The translations under genes and the position numbers were made by a program. From contig NZ_BBZB01000001.1 in assembly GCF_001269985.1 (NCBI RefSeq), forward strand, positions 3,720,001-3,784,000: DNA of 64,000 bases, written 5' to 3'. The notes beneath the pieces are model-generated. The model searched no databases. It had not been told where the DNA came from and was given only the letters and a program-made list of their open reading frames with translations. This document shows positions 12,246 to 21,239 of the stretch, piece by piece; the stretch's first letter is position 1, and every line of letters begins with the position of its first letter. This DNA comes from Pseudoalteromonas sp. '520P1 No. 423'. GTDB lineage: Bacteria > Pseudomonadota > Gammaproteobacteria > Enterobacterales > Alteromonadaceae.

Positions 12246-13106
12246 ATGATCTATAGTATGACGGCATACGCTCGCCAAGAAGTAAAAGGCGATTGGGGTA
12301 CAGGTGTTTGGGAAATTCGCTCAGTAAACCAAAGATATCTTGAAACATTTATCCGCACACCTGAACAGTTTCGCGGAATGGAACCAGTAATAAGAGAGCG
12401 CCTAAGAAAAGAATTACAGCGTGGTAAAGTTGAAGTTTTTCTTAAATTCACAGCAAACCCTGCCAATGTGGGCCAATTATCAATAAACGAAAAACTCGCT
12501 GAGCAATTAGTAAATAGTGCAAAATGGGTTCAAAACCAAAGTCAGGGCGATATTAATCCTGTAGATATTTTACGCTGGCCTGGCGTAATGGAAGCTGAAG
12601 AAGTTGATATGAATGCTGCACAAGCTGAAATGCTATCTGCTTTTTCAATGACATTAAATGATTTTAAAGATGCCAGAGCTGCTGAAGGTGCAAACCTAGA
12701 AGAAATGATAGCAACCCGTCTAACAGCAATCTTAGAGCAAGTTGATATTGTAGAAAATCATATGCCGACAGTAAAACAATGGCAACGTGACAGACTACAA
12801 CTAAGATTAGATGAGCTAAATGCCGAAATCGACAACAACCGACTTGAGCAAGAACTAATTTACTTAGCCCAAAAACAAGATGTTGCTGAAGAACTTGATC
12901 GTTTAAAATCTCATGTTAAAGAAACACGTAAAATCCTTAAAAAAGGTGGCGCTTGTGGCCGTCGTTTAGATTTCATGATGCAAGAATTTAACCGTGAAGC
13001 AAACACTCTAGCCTCAAAATCTATCAACAGTGACATAACAAATGCAGCTGTTGAACTAAAAGTACTGATTGAGCAAATGCGTGAGCAGATCCAAAATATT
13101 GAATAA
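12246..13106 (+). CDS. yicC: YicC family endoribonuclease
   Basis: 286 residues, intact, with the typical start MIYSMTAYARQE and the conserved C-terminal block KKGGACGRRLDFMMQEFNRE. YicC-family proteins are cytoplasmic endoribonucleases linked to RNA turnover and, in E. coli, to decay of a small RNA. In related genomes yicC lies directly before gmk; here the two are separated by a 21-kb island that entered the last codons of yicC. The C-terminal MREQIQNIE is supplied by the left attachment site, and the displaced original tail is found at 34382-34411. Confidence 0.93.
   Translation: MIYSMTAYARQEVKGDWGTGVWEIRSVNQRYLETFIRTPEQFRGMEPVIRERLRKELQRGKVEVFLKFTANPANVGQLSINEKLAEQLVNSAKWVQNQSQGDINPVDILRWPGVMEAEEVDMNAAQAEMLSAFSMTLNDFKDARAAEGANLEEMIATRLTAILEQVDIVENHMPTVKQWQRDRLQLRLDELNAEIDNNRLEQELIYLAQKQDVAEELDRLKSHVKETRKILKKGGACGRRLDFMMQEFNREANTLASKSINSDITNAAVELKVLIEQMREQIQNIE
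13076..13105. other. attL of the yicC genomic island
   Basis: The 18 bases AATGCGTGAGCAGATCCA are repeated exactly at 34381-34398. After this core the two copies differ only at third codon positions and the stop codon, yet both encode MREQIQNIE. This is the pattern left by site-specific integration into a gene end, with the element restoring the coding sequence. Confidence 0.88.
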
Positions 13107-13134
13107 TATCCATTACAGTCCATAATCATCCGCT

Positions 13135-13157
13135 AAAGCCCAGTAATGCTGGGCTTT
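13135..13157 (+). terminator. Terminator after yicC
   Basis: AAAGCCCAG TAAT CTGGGCTTTT-type stem followed by a T-rich tract. It lies inside the island's left end, so it came with the element and replaces the native terminator now located at 34432-34456. Confidence 0.75.
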
Positions 13158-13210
13158 TGTGTTTTTAACATCCTGATTTATTCAATTCATTTAGGATGAA
13201 AACTGCAAAA

Positions 13211-13230
13211 AGTGGTAGCACGAGTGGTAG
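13211..13230. repeat. Possible integrase arm-type site, left
   Basis: AGTGGTAGCACGAGTGGTAG contains two copies of AGTGGTAG and resembles AGTGGTGACATGATTGGTGA near the right end (34296). Paired repeats of this kind near both ends of an island are typical arm sites for the integrase; this is inferred from position and similarity. Confidence 0.5.
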
Positions 13231-13288
13231 TTCGATGACTCGGGTCACCAATGTCGTCCAAATAACCCTACAAATTTGGAGGATATAA

Positions 13289-14509
13289 ATGTTAACCGAA
13301 TCTTTATTAAAATCTATCATCATAAAGGCTGTCCCAGTACGAGGAATAGCCGATGAAAAAGGTCTATTTTTTTCATTGTCTAAAGCCGGCCATGCAAGCT
13401 TTAAATTTCGTTATCAAATAAATGGTAGACGAGCAGTAGTTACAATAGGCCCTTACCCAACCTTATCGCTAAAAGAAGCAAGAAATAAAGCATTAACACT
13501 TCGCCACCAGCTTGCCAATGATATTGACCCTGCAATGGAAAAACGTAAAGCACAGTTTAAAACTCGCAATACTTTAAATGCAGTGTTCGAACATTACTTT
13601 GATACCATTATCGAGTCTCGATATTCTCATGCGGACCGATTAAAACGTCTTTATGAAATAAATCTCAAAAGACCTTTAGGTAACCGCCCTATCAATGAAA
13701 TTAATGGATTAGAAATTTCAGATATATTACAAAAGATCAAAAAAGGGACTCGTACACAAGCACCCCGCCCCTCAATTGCTAACAAATCTTTATATCTGCT
13801 AAAAGCACTTTTTAAGCATGCCGTGAAATTAGATCTCATTCGACACAATTTGGCATTATCTTTTACCGCCATGGATGCTGGCGGTGAAGAACGACCAAAA
13901 GAAAGCTATTTAAAAGAATCGGAGATCACTGTTTTTTTTAAAGCTACAGGATCTATTGGACCTACATTTAGTAGAGATAACTATTTAGCTACTTGCCTGT
14001 TATTTTGTACTGCTACCCGAAAAATGGAGCTGTTAGGTGCTAAATGGGAAGAGTTTGATTTCAGTGAGTTACTCTGGACGATTCCAGCAACACGCACTAA
14101 ACCGAGACGTGAATTTTTAGTGCCATTAACACCACAAGCAGTTGATTGGCTAAAGGAACTAAAAGTAAGAGCATGTGATAATGAGTATGTATTTCCTGCC
14201 AGAAAGAAAAGTGCAATACCCCATGTTTATCATGATACGTTAAATCATGCATTTAAAAAGCTATCGTTACCCTTTAAAGTCTCACCTCATGATATCCGCC
14301 GAACCACACGAACTTTGTTAGCTAAAATTGGCATCTCTGATCAAGTGGCTGAGATTTTTTTAAATCATAAATTACCAAAAATGCAGCATATTTATAATAA
14401 ATATTCATTTTTACCTGAAAAACGAAAAGCATTAGAAAAACTATCTAACGCTTTTTGTGAATGTCTACCATCTAAGTTTGAACGTAAAAATGAAACGTTT
14501 AAGGGATAA
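13289..14509 (+). CDS. int: Tyrosine-type integrase of the yicC island
   Basis: 406 residues, the usual length of P4/MGI-type integrases, with the ribosome site GGAGG before the start. N-terminal arm-binding domain (FKFRYQINGRRAVVTIGPYP, about residues 33-52), core-binding domain (about 95-195) and catalytic domain. Catalytic residues visible are the Arg in TATRKMELLGAKW, the HDIRR box near 345, the His in LNHK and the Tyr in QHIYNKYS. It sits 183 bases from attL and reads into the island, as expected. Likely functional. Confidence 0.92.
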   Translation: MLTESLLKSIIIKAVPVRGIADEKGLFFSLSKAGHASFKFRYQINGRRAVVTIGPYPTLSLKEARNKALTLRHQLANDIDPAMEKRKAQFKTRNTLNAVFEHYFDTIIESRYSHADRLKRLYEINLKRPLGNRPINEINGLEISDILQKIKKGTRTQAPRPSIANKSLYLLKALFKHAVKLDLIRHNLALSFTAMDAGGEERPKESYLKESEITVFFKATGSIGPTFSRDNYLATCLLFCTATRKMELLGAKWEEFDFSELLWTIPATRTKPRREFLVPLTPQAVDWLKELKVRACDNEYVFPARKKSAIPHVYHDTLNHAFKKLSLPFKVSPHDIRRTTRTLLAKIGISDQVAEIFLNHKLPKMQHIYNKYSFLPEKRKALEKLSNAFCECLPSKFERKNETFKG

Positions 14510-14961
14510 GAGAATAGTTGAAACAGTCTATGAATATAAGCTTTGTGATAGTTACCCACCACTGAGTATATTATTCAGCGTTTCAATGTTTAACTATGCA
14601 GTAATTAAACGCATTTTAGAACGGTTCTATCAAGGATAAAATCAGGAAATATGGTAACCCCTGGTTACCATATTATTGGATTAGTCTGCGTTTGAGCTTA
14701 CAAATTCAAAAATACAACTTTATATAAACTGACAAATTACACGTAATCTTTGAGCTATGTAAAGGTCTGCTATTCCGACATTGCGGTCATTCAGTTGATT
14801 CTAAAATAGACTAGGATATGGAGCTATTTAAGCCATAGTCTCTTATATGGCTAACGCCCCGCTTAAATTGTGGAGCTATATTGGCGAATTTTTTGGTATT
14901 TTGCAAAAAATATGACAATTCGCGGAATCAAATTTGAAGTGATGGTTAAGCTGCAGACACT
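14510..14961. other. Non-coding stretch with a strong hairpin
   Basis: No convincing gene. At 14648-14674 AATATGGTAACC and GGTTACCATATT form a perfect 12-bp stem with a 3-base loop just after int, perhaps its terminator, although no long T-run follows. A 60-codon reading frame that begins inside int has no recognisable features. The right part is taken by an attC-like site. Confidence 0.55.
14849..14951 (-). other. attC-like cassette recombination site 1
   Basis: On the minus strand it begins GCTTAAC (RYYYAAC core) and ends GGGGCGTTAGCC (GTTRRRY-like core) with inverted arms between, 103 bases long. It directly follows the stop of the minus-strand gene at 14962, as in integron cassettes. The end resembles the Vibrio cassette repeat end GGCGTTAG. 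Confidence 0.65.
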
Positions 14962-15297
14962 CTAGTCTTTCATTAAGTGATAAACCCATACAGCAAGACC
15001 CATTAAGCTACTTAGTGTAGCCAATACCGCGAATACTTTGGCAAGTATTGCCCAGTATTTTTTACCAATAAACTGAGTTGAAGAATTCCACACTGCCACA
15101 CTTATAATAATAAGGTAAATTGAATTTAAACAATCTCCGACTATGATAGATTGTTCATTTTGTAGCTTCGAAACAACTAGAGCTAAGATAGTACCTACGA
15201 TGAAATAACCAGCCCAAAAAACATCAACCAACCTAAAGCCACCTGATAACAGTTTTATAAAATAATTTTGCTTATTTTCCATTGTTGTCTCAGACAT
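14962..15297 (-). CDS. Small membrane protein in a cassette-like unit
   Basis: 111 residues with three strongly hydrophobic segments (about 23-43, 52-71 and 84-106), so a likely inner-membrane protein of unknown function. No catalytic motif is visible. It is a one-gene unit between two attC-like sites and its ribosome site TAAGG follows the site end directly, the layout of a mobile gene cassette. The function cannot be guessed; many cassette genes encode small membrane proteins. Confidence 0.65.
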   Translation of the reverse strand: MSETTMENKQNYFIKLLSGGFRLVDVFWAGYFIVGTILALVVSKLQNEQSIIVGDCLNSIYLIIISVAVWNSSTQFIGKKYWAILAKVFAVLATLSSLMGLAVWVYHLMKD

Positions 15298-15317
15298 TTC
15301 TGAACCTTACTTCTGCA

Positions 15318-15410
15318 ACTTAACGCCTTACACAGCGGAAAATTGTTGGGCGCGAATTTTGCGTTTCTTTGCAAAATGCGTGAACAGTAATTTTTCCGTT
15401 GATGTAACTT
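15318..15410 (-). other. attC-like site 2, interrupted by a group II intron
   Basis: On the minus strand it ends GGCGTTAAGTTGC (GTTRRRY core) and contains the inverted arms CGGAAAAAT and ATTTTCCG. The other end of the site continues at 17367-17376 beyond the intron. It separates the two cassette-like genes. Confidence 0.6.
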
Positions 15411-17366
15411 GTGTACGCCCGGCATGGGCATTTACTAATGAGGTGAAAGTCCTCTGTAGGAAGATCACCGTTTAATAACTAACTTTATGTTATTTAACGC
15501 TAACTACTAGCGAATGGCAAGGGCTAAATCGTGAGAGATAGTCTGGAGGAAGCCGCTAGCAAATCTGCGAGTTGATGAACAAAAACATCATATGAGGCGT
15601 AGGCTGGAGGCGAGTTGGCACAAGACAACGAAGCCAAGTGATCTAACGGCCACCGTAAATGATGCAGCAGTGCAGAGAAAGTGAATGCAATTATCCGGGG
15701 AGATCTGTTTAACATGCAATTGATAAAGCAACCAGTGAGGCAACTGGTCGATCAAGCCTTGGCAATCAGTTTAGTTATCGAATTGATTGAGCGAATAAAG
15801 ATAATAAATCAATCGCGCTTGTAAGAGAGATCTTATAAGTGATTAATCAGAAGTCAGCAGACGGCATATTAGCCAAATGCTCATCTTAATAGATGAGACA
15901 TGGTGAAGGCCTGAACATCTTAACTTTAGGAGATACCATAATTGAACTTGAAACCACAAAGATCACCGTGTTGTGATAGTGACTCTCAGCGTTCGACTGT
16001 GAATAATACCTTAAATGAATCTAACCAGAACCAATCAACATTAATGATACAGATACTCAGCGACCAAAATATTGGCACTGCATGGCAACATGTGAAAACC
16101 AATAAAGGTGCAGCGGGTATTGATAATATGAAGATCGAGGAATTTAACGAGTTTGCTGTGCAACACTGGCAAGGGATTAAATCTAAGATCCTCGATGAAA
16201 CTTACCAACCTCTTCTGGTTAAACGGGTACGTATTCCCAAATCGGATGGTGGTGAGCGATTGCTTGGGATCCCCTCTGTTATCGACAGAATGATCCAACA
16301 AGCCATTTCTCAAGTAATTACTCCGTACTTTGAACCACTATTTTCATCTCATAGTTATGGGTATCGGCCAGGTAAAAGAGCAAGTCAGGCAGTAAGTCAT
16401 GTTCAATCTTGTGTTAAACAAGGCTTTAAGACTGCGGTTGATATTGATTTATCGAAGTTTTTTGATGAAGTAAATCATGACATGCTAATGAACCGCATTG
16501 GTCGTAAAATCAAAGATAAAGCACTAATGCGATTACTCGGTAAATACTTACGTGCAGGGATCGCAGAAATAGAAACAGGTCTTTGGTTCCCATCAGATAA
16601 AGGTGTGCCGCAAGGCGGTCCTTTATCACCATTATTGTCTAATATTTTATTAGATGAATTGGACAAAAAGCTAGCCTATAAGCAACTCAAGTTTGCGCGT
16701 TATGCCGATGATATTATCATTTTGGTGAAAACCAAAAGCCAAGGTAAACAAGTCAAAAGTGATATCAGTAATTACATAACCAAGCGTTTGAAATTGGTTA
16801 TAAATGAATCTAAAAGTCGAGTGGGACCTGTGTCTGGCTCTAAATTTCTAGGTTTTACCTTCCGTTATGGTCAGGTGCAGCTCCATGACTCTGCTTTAAA
16901 ACTATTTAAAGCAAAAGTCAGAAAGCTCACCAATCGTAATTGGGGTATTTCAATGAAACTACAAATTCATAAACTCACTCAATTCTTACGTGGTTGGGGT
17001 TATTACTTTTTGATAGCCAATGTTTATCAACTCGCGGTTGATCTTGATGCTTGGATCAGGCGTAGGTTACGCATGTGTTATTGGCGGCAATGGCGAAAGC
17101 CACGAACAAAAGTGAGAAGTTTAATTAAACTAGGAGTGAGTGAATATTTAGCTATTTCATGTGGTATCACAAGTAAGGGACCTTGTAGAAGCTCAAAAAC
17201 CAAAGGGATCAATATAGCGTTCAACAATGATTTTTTGGCTAAACAAGGACTCGTATCATTAAGAGATGTTTGGATAAAGATTCATTACGGGAGATGAACC
17301 GCCCATTGCGGACCCGCATGATGGGTGGTGTGGGGGCTGGAGGTTAGAGACCTCCGGCTACCCGAT
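15411..17366 (+). mobile_element. Group II intron, bacterial class C
   Basis: About 1956 bases. It starts GTGTACGCCCGGCATGGGCA, the class-C type GUGYG beginning, and ends with a domain V-like hairpin (GAACCGCCC...) and a domain VI hairpin GGCTGGAGGT...ACCTCCGGC with CCGAT at the 3' end. It encodes one reverse transcriptase without an endonuclease domain. It lies on the strand opposite to the flanking cassette genes, inside an attC-like site, which is the known habit of the attC-targeting subgroup. The exact 3' end could vary by a base. Confidence 0.85.
15942..17297 (+). CDS. ltrA: Group II intron reverse transcriptase/maturase
   Basis: Up to 451 residues; the start at 15942 is TTG, and a later start such as the ATG at 16044 is possible. 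Reverse transcriptase blocks are visible: IPSVIDRMIQQAI, VDIDLSKFFDEVNHD, KGVPQGGPLSPLLSN and the catalytic RYADD near residue 251. A maturase (X) region follows with the QFLRGWGYYF motif. No HNH endonuclease domain is present, as expected for class C. It should splice and mobilise its own intron. It appears intact. Confidence 0.92.
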   Translation: MNLKPQRSPCCDSDSQRSTVNNTLNESNQNQSTLMIQILSDQNIGTAWQHVKTNKGAAGIDNMKIEEFNEFAVQHWQGIKSKILDETYQPLLVKRVRIPKSDGGERLLGIPSVIDRMIQQAISQVITPYFEPLFSSHSYGYRPGKRASQAVSHVQSCVKQGFKTAVDIDLSKFFDEVNHDMLMNRIGRKIKDKALMRLLGKYLRAGIAEIETGLWFPSDKGVPQGGPLSPLLSNILLDELDKKLAYKQLKFARYADDIIILVKTKSQGKQVKSDISNYITKRLKLVINESKSRVGPVSGSKFLGFTFRYGQVQLHDSALKLFKAKVRKLTNRNWGISMKLQIHKLTQFLRGWGYYFLIANVYQLAVDLDAWIRRRLRMCYWRQWRKPRTKVRSLIKLGVSEYLAISCGITSKGPCRSSKTKGINIAFNNDFLAKQGLVSLRDVWIKIHYGR

Positions 17367-17376
17367 TAGTTGCCAA

Positions 17377-17778
17377 TTACTCTAAATTTTCGATTGCTTT
17401 AATTACATTGTCATCCCATTCTCTAACCCAGACATTGGAACCTTTTTTGAAAAGAACGACCCTTTCCATTAAGCCCCCAGAAAATGAACAACTTGCACTG
17501 GATTGGTAAATTTTATTAGCAACCCCTTTTAGCGATCGCTCTGTAATTAATCTAACACTTTTTTGAACTGGTACAGAAATGCGAAATTCAATTAATTCGT
17601 TTTCTTCATTATCATTTAGCAAACCAGCCTCTGCTTCTGCGGCAAAGATACCTGTAACATAAGCAATTGCAACAACGTCAGCCTCAGCTACTTCCTTTTC
17701 AAAATCAAAAGGCGCTGGTCTGCATGCCAATGCAGGGAAACAAATGATGAAGAGTAAAAAAGTTAGAATCGAACGCAT
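17377..17778 (-). CDS. Secreted hypothetical protein in a cassette-like unit
   Basis: 133 residues from the ATG at 17778, which has the ribosome site AAGGAAG seven bases upstream; a TTG five codons earlier is less likely. MRSILTFLLFIICFPALAC is a clear signal peptide, cleaved before or at the Cys, so the product is periplasmic or a lipoprotein. The mature part is rich in Glu and Ala and shows no known motif. It lies between attC-like sites 2 and 3 on the minus strand, the same direction as the other cassette gene. Function unknown. Confidence 0.68.
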   Translation of the reverse strand: MRSILTFLLFIICFPALACRPAPFDFEKEVAEADVVAIAYVTGIFAAEAEAGLLNDNEENELIEFRISVPVQKSVRLITERSLKGVANKIYQSSASCSFSGGLMERVVLFKKGSNVWVREWDDNVIKAIENLE

Positions 17779-17791
17779 AATCTTCCTTGGC

Positions 17792-17898
17792 AACTAACGC
17801 CAACCTCAGAGGCGTTTTGTGAAGTGGTGCGATTGTGCTACGGTGAGCGTACAATTGAGCCACGGAGCAAAACGTCCTATGCAGGTTTTTGTTATGTG
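17792..17898 (-). other. attC-like cassette recombination site 3
   Basis: On the minus strand it starts CACATAAC and ends TTGGCGTTAGTT, 107 bases, with the inverted arms ACGTTTTG and CAAAACGC. The end matches the Vibrio-type cassette repeat end GGCGTTAG. It lies 55 bases after the Rhs-tip gene stop. Confidence 0.65.
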
Positions 17899-17952
17899 TT
17901 TTTTTAGGGGGTATTACACATTCATCGAGACGCATCAAAATGAATAATATCA

Positions 17953-19908
17953 CTAGAATGACTGCCCTCCATATGGCAAAGTTCGAAAAGCCCAATCTTG
18001 ATAGGAGGTTGCTTGGTTAAAGAACTGTAAACTTGAATCGGTTAAATGAAGATTGAAATAGACACCTAAATCCCCCCCTCTAAATCCCATTACCTTTAGG
18101 TCTAAACGGCCTGATAAATCTGTATTATATTGAAGACCGAAGCCCATAATTTCGGTTTTGAAACGCAGACTGTTGCTTGTGCCAAATGTCAATCCTCCGG
18201 CGGAACTTCCAAATCGTGGCTCTATTCTGCCTAAGGCTCTTATACCTCCATTTGAATAACCGAATTGACCTATATAGCTTGAATGCCCACCTTTAAATTG
18301 ACCTTCAATGAAGGCTTCAGCACCTCTGTAACTATCAGCTCCAAAACGTCCTGACATTTTCATTATCCCAAGGTTGGCTGAAGGGCGTAAACCACCTCCG
18401 GTAAATGTTGAGTTCGCAATTCCACGGGCGAAATTTATCGCACTCATGCCGTGGTAATGAACAACATGTGCGATATCCCCTATTCCTGCCGTCATGTAGC
18501 CGACAAATTGCGAATGCATTGAACTATACCCACTTGTATCAACGAAGTTGACTGGGTTTCCCATTGCGTATTCAAAAGGATTCCAGTTTCCCGGTTGCTT
18601 GATAATGCTATCAGGACTCCAAGTGACTAAAGGATCAGGACTCAACCACTCGCCAATTTTAGGTGAATATATCCTGTGTTCGGCAAAGTATAATTTTTTT
18701 ATCTCAGGAATAGAGATCAATCCCGCGTATCCCCATAGGACCGTATTCTCCAATGCTTTGGAGTTTGAAAACTTGCGATTGTTCCAAACTCGTTTATTTC
18801 CCCACTCGTCGTATTCCCGGTACCAAAGTAATTCTTCATGGCTCTCAGAATACATTCCAATGATACTACCCAGATGATCTGTAATTACAGGATAAAATTT
18901 TCTATCTATATAAACACCCAACAATTTATTGTCGGAAACCACCTTAGTAATATATCTGGATTTATACTGTAACGTATCATCATCAATCTTTTGGAAAATA
19001 CGTCTATTCGAATCATATACTGACTTGAGCTGATTACCTTGGTCAAAGTACAGATTAATACGACCAATTTTACTGAGAGTCCCTTTATTCCAAGTTAATC
19101 TCTTTGCACCTATTTTTGTGACATTACCAAACTTATCGCGTTCAAACTTGGAGAATTTATGATCTATTCTTCTACCGTTTCTTTCTGTGGACTCAAGCCT
19201 TACCGAGCTGTTTGTTTCGTGATACTCGTATTCATACTTTGTTAATTCTTCGCTACCAATTTTACTCTTAAATAAGGGCCTAAATATTGCTTTGCTACTA
19301 AGATGTTTTACATTGTTGTATGTGTATTTTGAACTATACAGAGTTTGATTATTACCTGATTTAAATGTCATCTCGTCGACATATGCTTTCGGATAGTTAA
19401 GATATGATGTATTTAATGTCGCACCGTTAATATAAGTTATTGCTTTAATAACATTTTTATCGTGATACTCAATTTTTTCTATTGCTCCACTAATTGAATG
19501 CAGTCCATCCTCCGAATACTCAAGTGAGATATCGCTAATAAGCTGATCTTCATAAAATATTTTTTTACTTCGCAACCTTGAATTGTCATCACGTTCGTAC
19601 ACTACTTTTGTTTTTTCAATTACTTTCTCTTTCAACTCACCTCTAGAATCGTAATTATACGATTCACCTATTTTATGCTTTCCATTATGACTAATCGAGG
19701 AAGCAATTTTACCGCCAATATATTTATTAACTATTGTAGAAAATCCAGAAAAAACAGATAAATTACCGTTGTAGTCGTACTGGTACTGGCGACCAGTATC
19801 AGTTGCTACTGCGTAGCCATCCTTATTTTTTGCAATCGATTTTGAACTAGTATAACTTTTATCCTTATGTGAGTAGCTCCATTTTGTTACTTCACCTGTA
19901 GTGGCCAT
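17953..19908 (-). CDS. Truncated Rhs/YD-repeat protein with a C-terminal tip
   Basis: 651 residues. YD-type repeats fill roughly residues 30-390; the Rhs core signature follows (ITDHLGSIIGMY, then HRIYSPKIGEWLSPDP near 430 and NPVNFVDTSGY near 470). About 180 residues after the core form a Gly-rich variable tip, presumably the effector, of unrecognised type. Full Rhs proteins exceed 1200 residues, so the N-terminal half is missing. The start overlaps the broken OLD-type gene, so the junction near 19900 looks like a rearrangement. Probably a leftover or silent tip store; no immunity gene is obvious next to it. Confidence 0.75.
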   Translation of the reverse strand: MATTGEVTKWSYSHKDKSYTSSKSIAKNKDGYAVATDTGRQYQYDYNGNLSVFSGFSTIVNKYIGGKIASSISHNGKHKIGESYNYDSRGELKEKVIEKTKVVYERDDNSRLRSKKIFYEDQLISDISLEYSEDGLHSISGAIEKIEYHDKNVIKAITYINGATLNTSYLNYPKAYVDEMTFKSGNNQTLYSSKYTYNNVKHLSSKAIFRPLFKSKIGSEELTKYEYEYHETNSSVRLESTERNGRRIDHKFSKFERDKFGNVTKIGAKRLTWNKGTLSKIGRINLYFDQGNQLKSVYDSNRRIFQKIDDDTLQYKSRYITKVVSDNKLLGVYIDRKFYPVITDHLGSIIGMYSESHEELLWYREYDEWGNKRVWNNRKFSNSKALENTVLWGYAGLISIPEIKKLYFAEHRIYSPKIGEWLSPDPLVTWSPDSIIKQPGNWNPFEYAMGNPVNFVDTSGYSSMHSQFVGYMTAGIGDIAHVVHYHGMSAINFARGIANSTFTGGGLRPSANLGIMKMSGRFGADSYRGAEAFIEGQFKGGHSSYIGQFGYSNGGIRALGRIEPRFGSSAGGLTFGTSNSLRFKTEIMGFGLQYNTDLSGRLDLKVMGFRGGDLGVYFNLHLTDSSLQFFNQATSYQDWAFRTLPYGGQSF

Positions 19909-21150
19909 GTCTCACTTGGCAAATATTCAACCCTACTTTTCATCCATGCTTTTATATCGTCAGCATCATTTGTTGATTCTGTCATAGTATAAGCATGTGA
20001 TAAGTTTTTACTTTCCTTCGCCTTCTGATCACCATCAAAAACGACCATTATATTATCTTGTTTCTGACGAATGTAATTAGAAGCTAATTGCCGTGATAAG
20101 GCAGATGCAGAACCTATGACTTCTATATTTATTCGAGATCTTATTCCACTAGGTAAAACAGCAAGTATCAAAGCTTTAGCTACTTTGTCTTCAACTAAAA
20201 CTGATAGTTCTTGCTGATTTTCGGCGCTCAACTTTGCAAATGCAAAGTCGGGAGATATTCCTTTGGATACTATAGATTTTCCATTGATAGTTTCAATAAA
20301 AACCCTAGCGTCATCTGGTAATTGACTAAAAATATCTTTGGAGTGAGTTGTACATATGATTTGAATTTTTCTTTTTTACATACCTTTTTCAAATGGTTTA
20401 TGAACTTTTTTTGTGCTTCAGAATGGAGGCCAAGCTCTATTTCATCAATTATAATTAAAGATCCTTCATTCGTTGCATGAATAACAGAGAACACTTCAAA
20501 CAGTGCATTTTCACCTGCCCCCATGTTGAAGCCTGAATACCGTTTTCCATTACAAACTACTACTGGAAGTCTATATTTAGAATGAGATACATACTTGAAT
20601 TCATCATATTTTTTTCCAAGTATTTTACCAACAATGTCTTTTACATCATTTTCCCATCCATTTTCAGCACTATATGAAAATGATTTCGAATAACTCTTCG
20701 ATTGACTTTTTTCGCTGTGAGGTACAATTCTTTCAATACCTAAAAATACAACATCTCTATGTATTCTCCTTCCATAATCAGTCCATTTTCCTCCTTTTTT
20801 CTTGCTACGCTTTTGAAGGCCCACACCTTTACCGTCAGGTTTAATACTTGAGGCCCTCCATTTGTTATGCGCAATTCCATAGTAAATTTCAATCCCTTCT
20901 GGCGGAATATCATCACTATGCTGAACAAAAAAATCTGCGAATGTATAATATGCTTGTTTTCTATTTGGAAGTTTAAACCCTTTTTTTCCATTATGAAAAG
21001 CACAACATGCGAGGGACAATAATGTTGATTTTCCTGACCCATTTTTCCCAGCGATTGCTGTTATTGGGTAATCAAAGTCAATATCGAACGAGGATAACCC
21101 TCTAATGATTCCTTTACTAAGTTTTATCTTTCTTAATAACTGATGGTCGT
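19887..21150 (-). pseudogene. OLD-type AAA ATPase with TOPRIM domain, frameshifted
   Basis: The minus strand encodes an ABC-like ATPase: Walker A AGKNGSGKST near 21045, the signature region GAGENALFEV and Walker B SLIIIDEIE near 20460. Near 20371 the frame breaks: a single lost base would restore KEKF-QIICTTHSKDIF, after which the 114-codon frame 20231-19887 supplies the C-terminal TOPRIM-like part (VLVEDKVAKALI, VVFDGDQ). The N-terminal codons run up to a stop near 21200 with no clear ATG. The C-terminus stops abruptly at the Rhs junction. Such proteins are defence-type nucleases; this copy is probably inactive, unless the frameshift is a sequencing error. Confidence 0.75.
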
Positions 21151-21239
21151 TATCGTTAATAAATCACTTTCTAAGGTTTCTATCTTGGTTGCTTTCTCTA
21201 TATTTCATATTTACATTCGATTATTGAAGAGCAGTAATG

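Noticed and set aside
14457-14639. A 60-codon frame after the island integrase
   Set aside because: It starts inside the integrase gene in another frame, has no ribosome site and no recognisable features.
17705-17995. A 96-codon minus-strand frame between Rhs and the secreted protein
   Set aside because: It is mostly attC-like sequence and overlaps two better genes.
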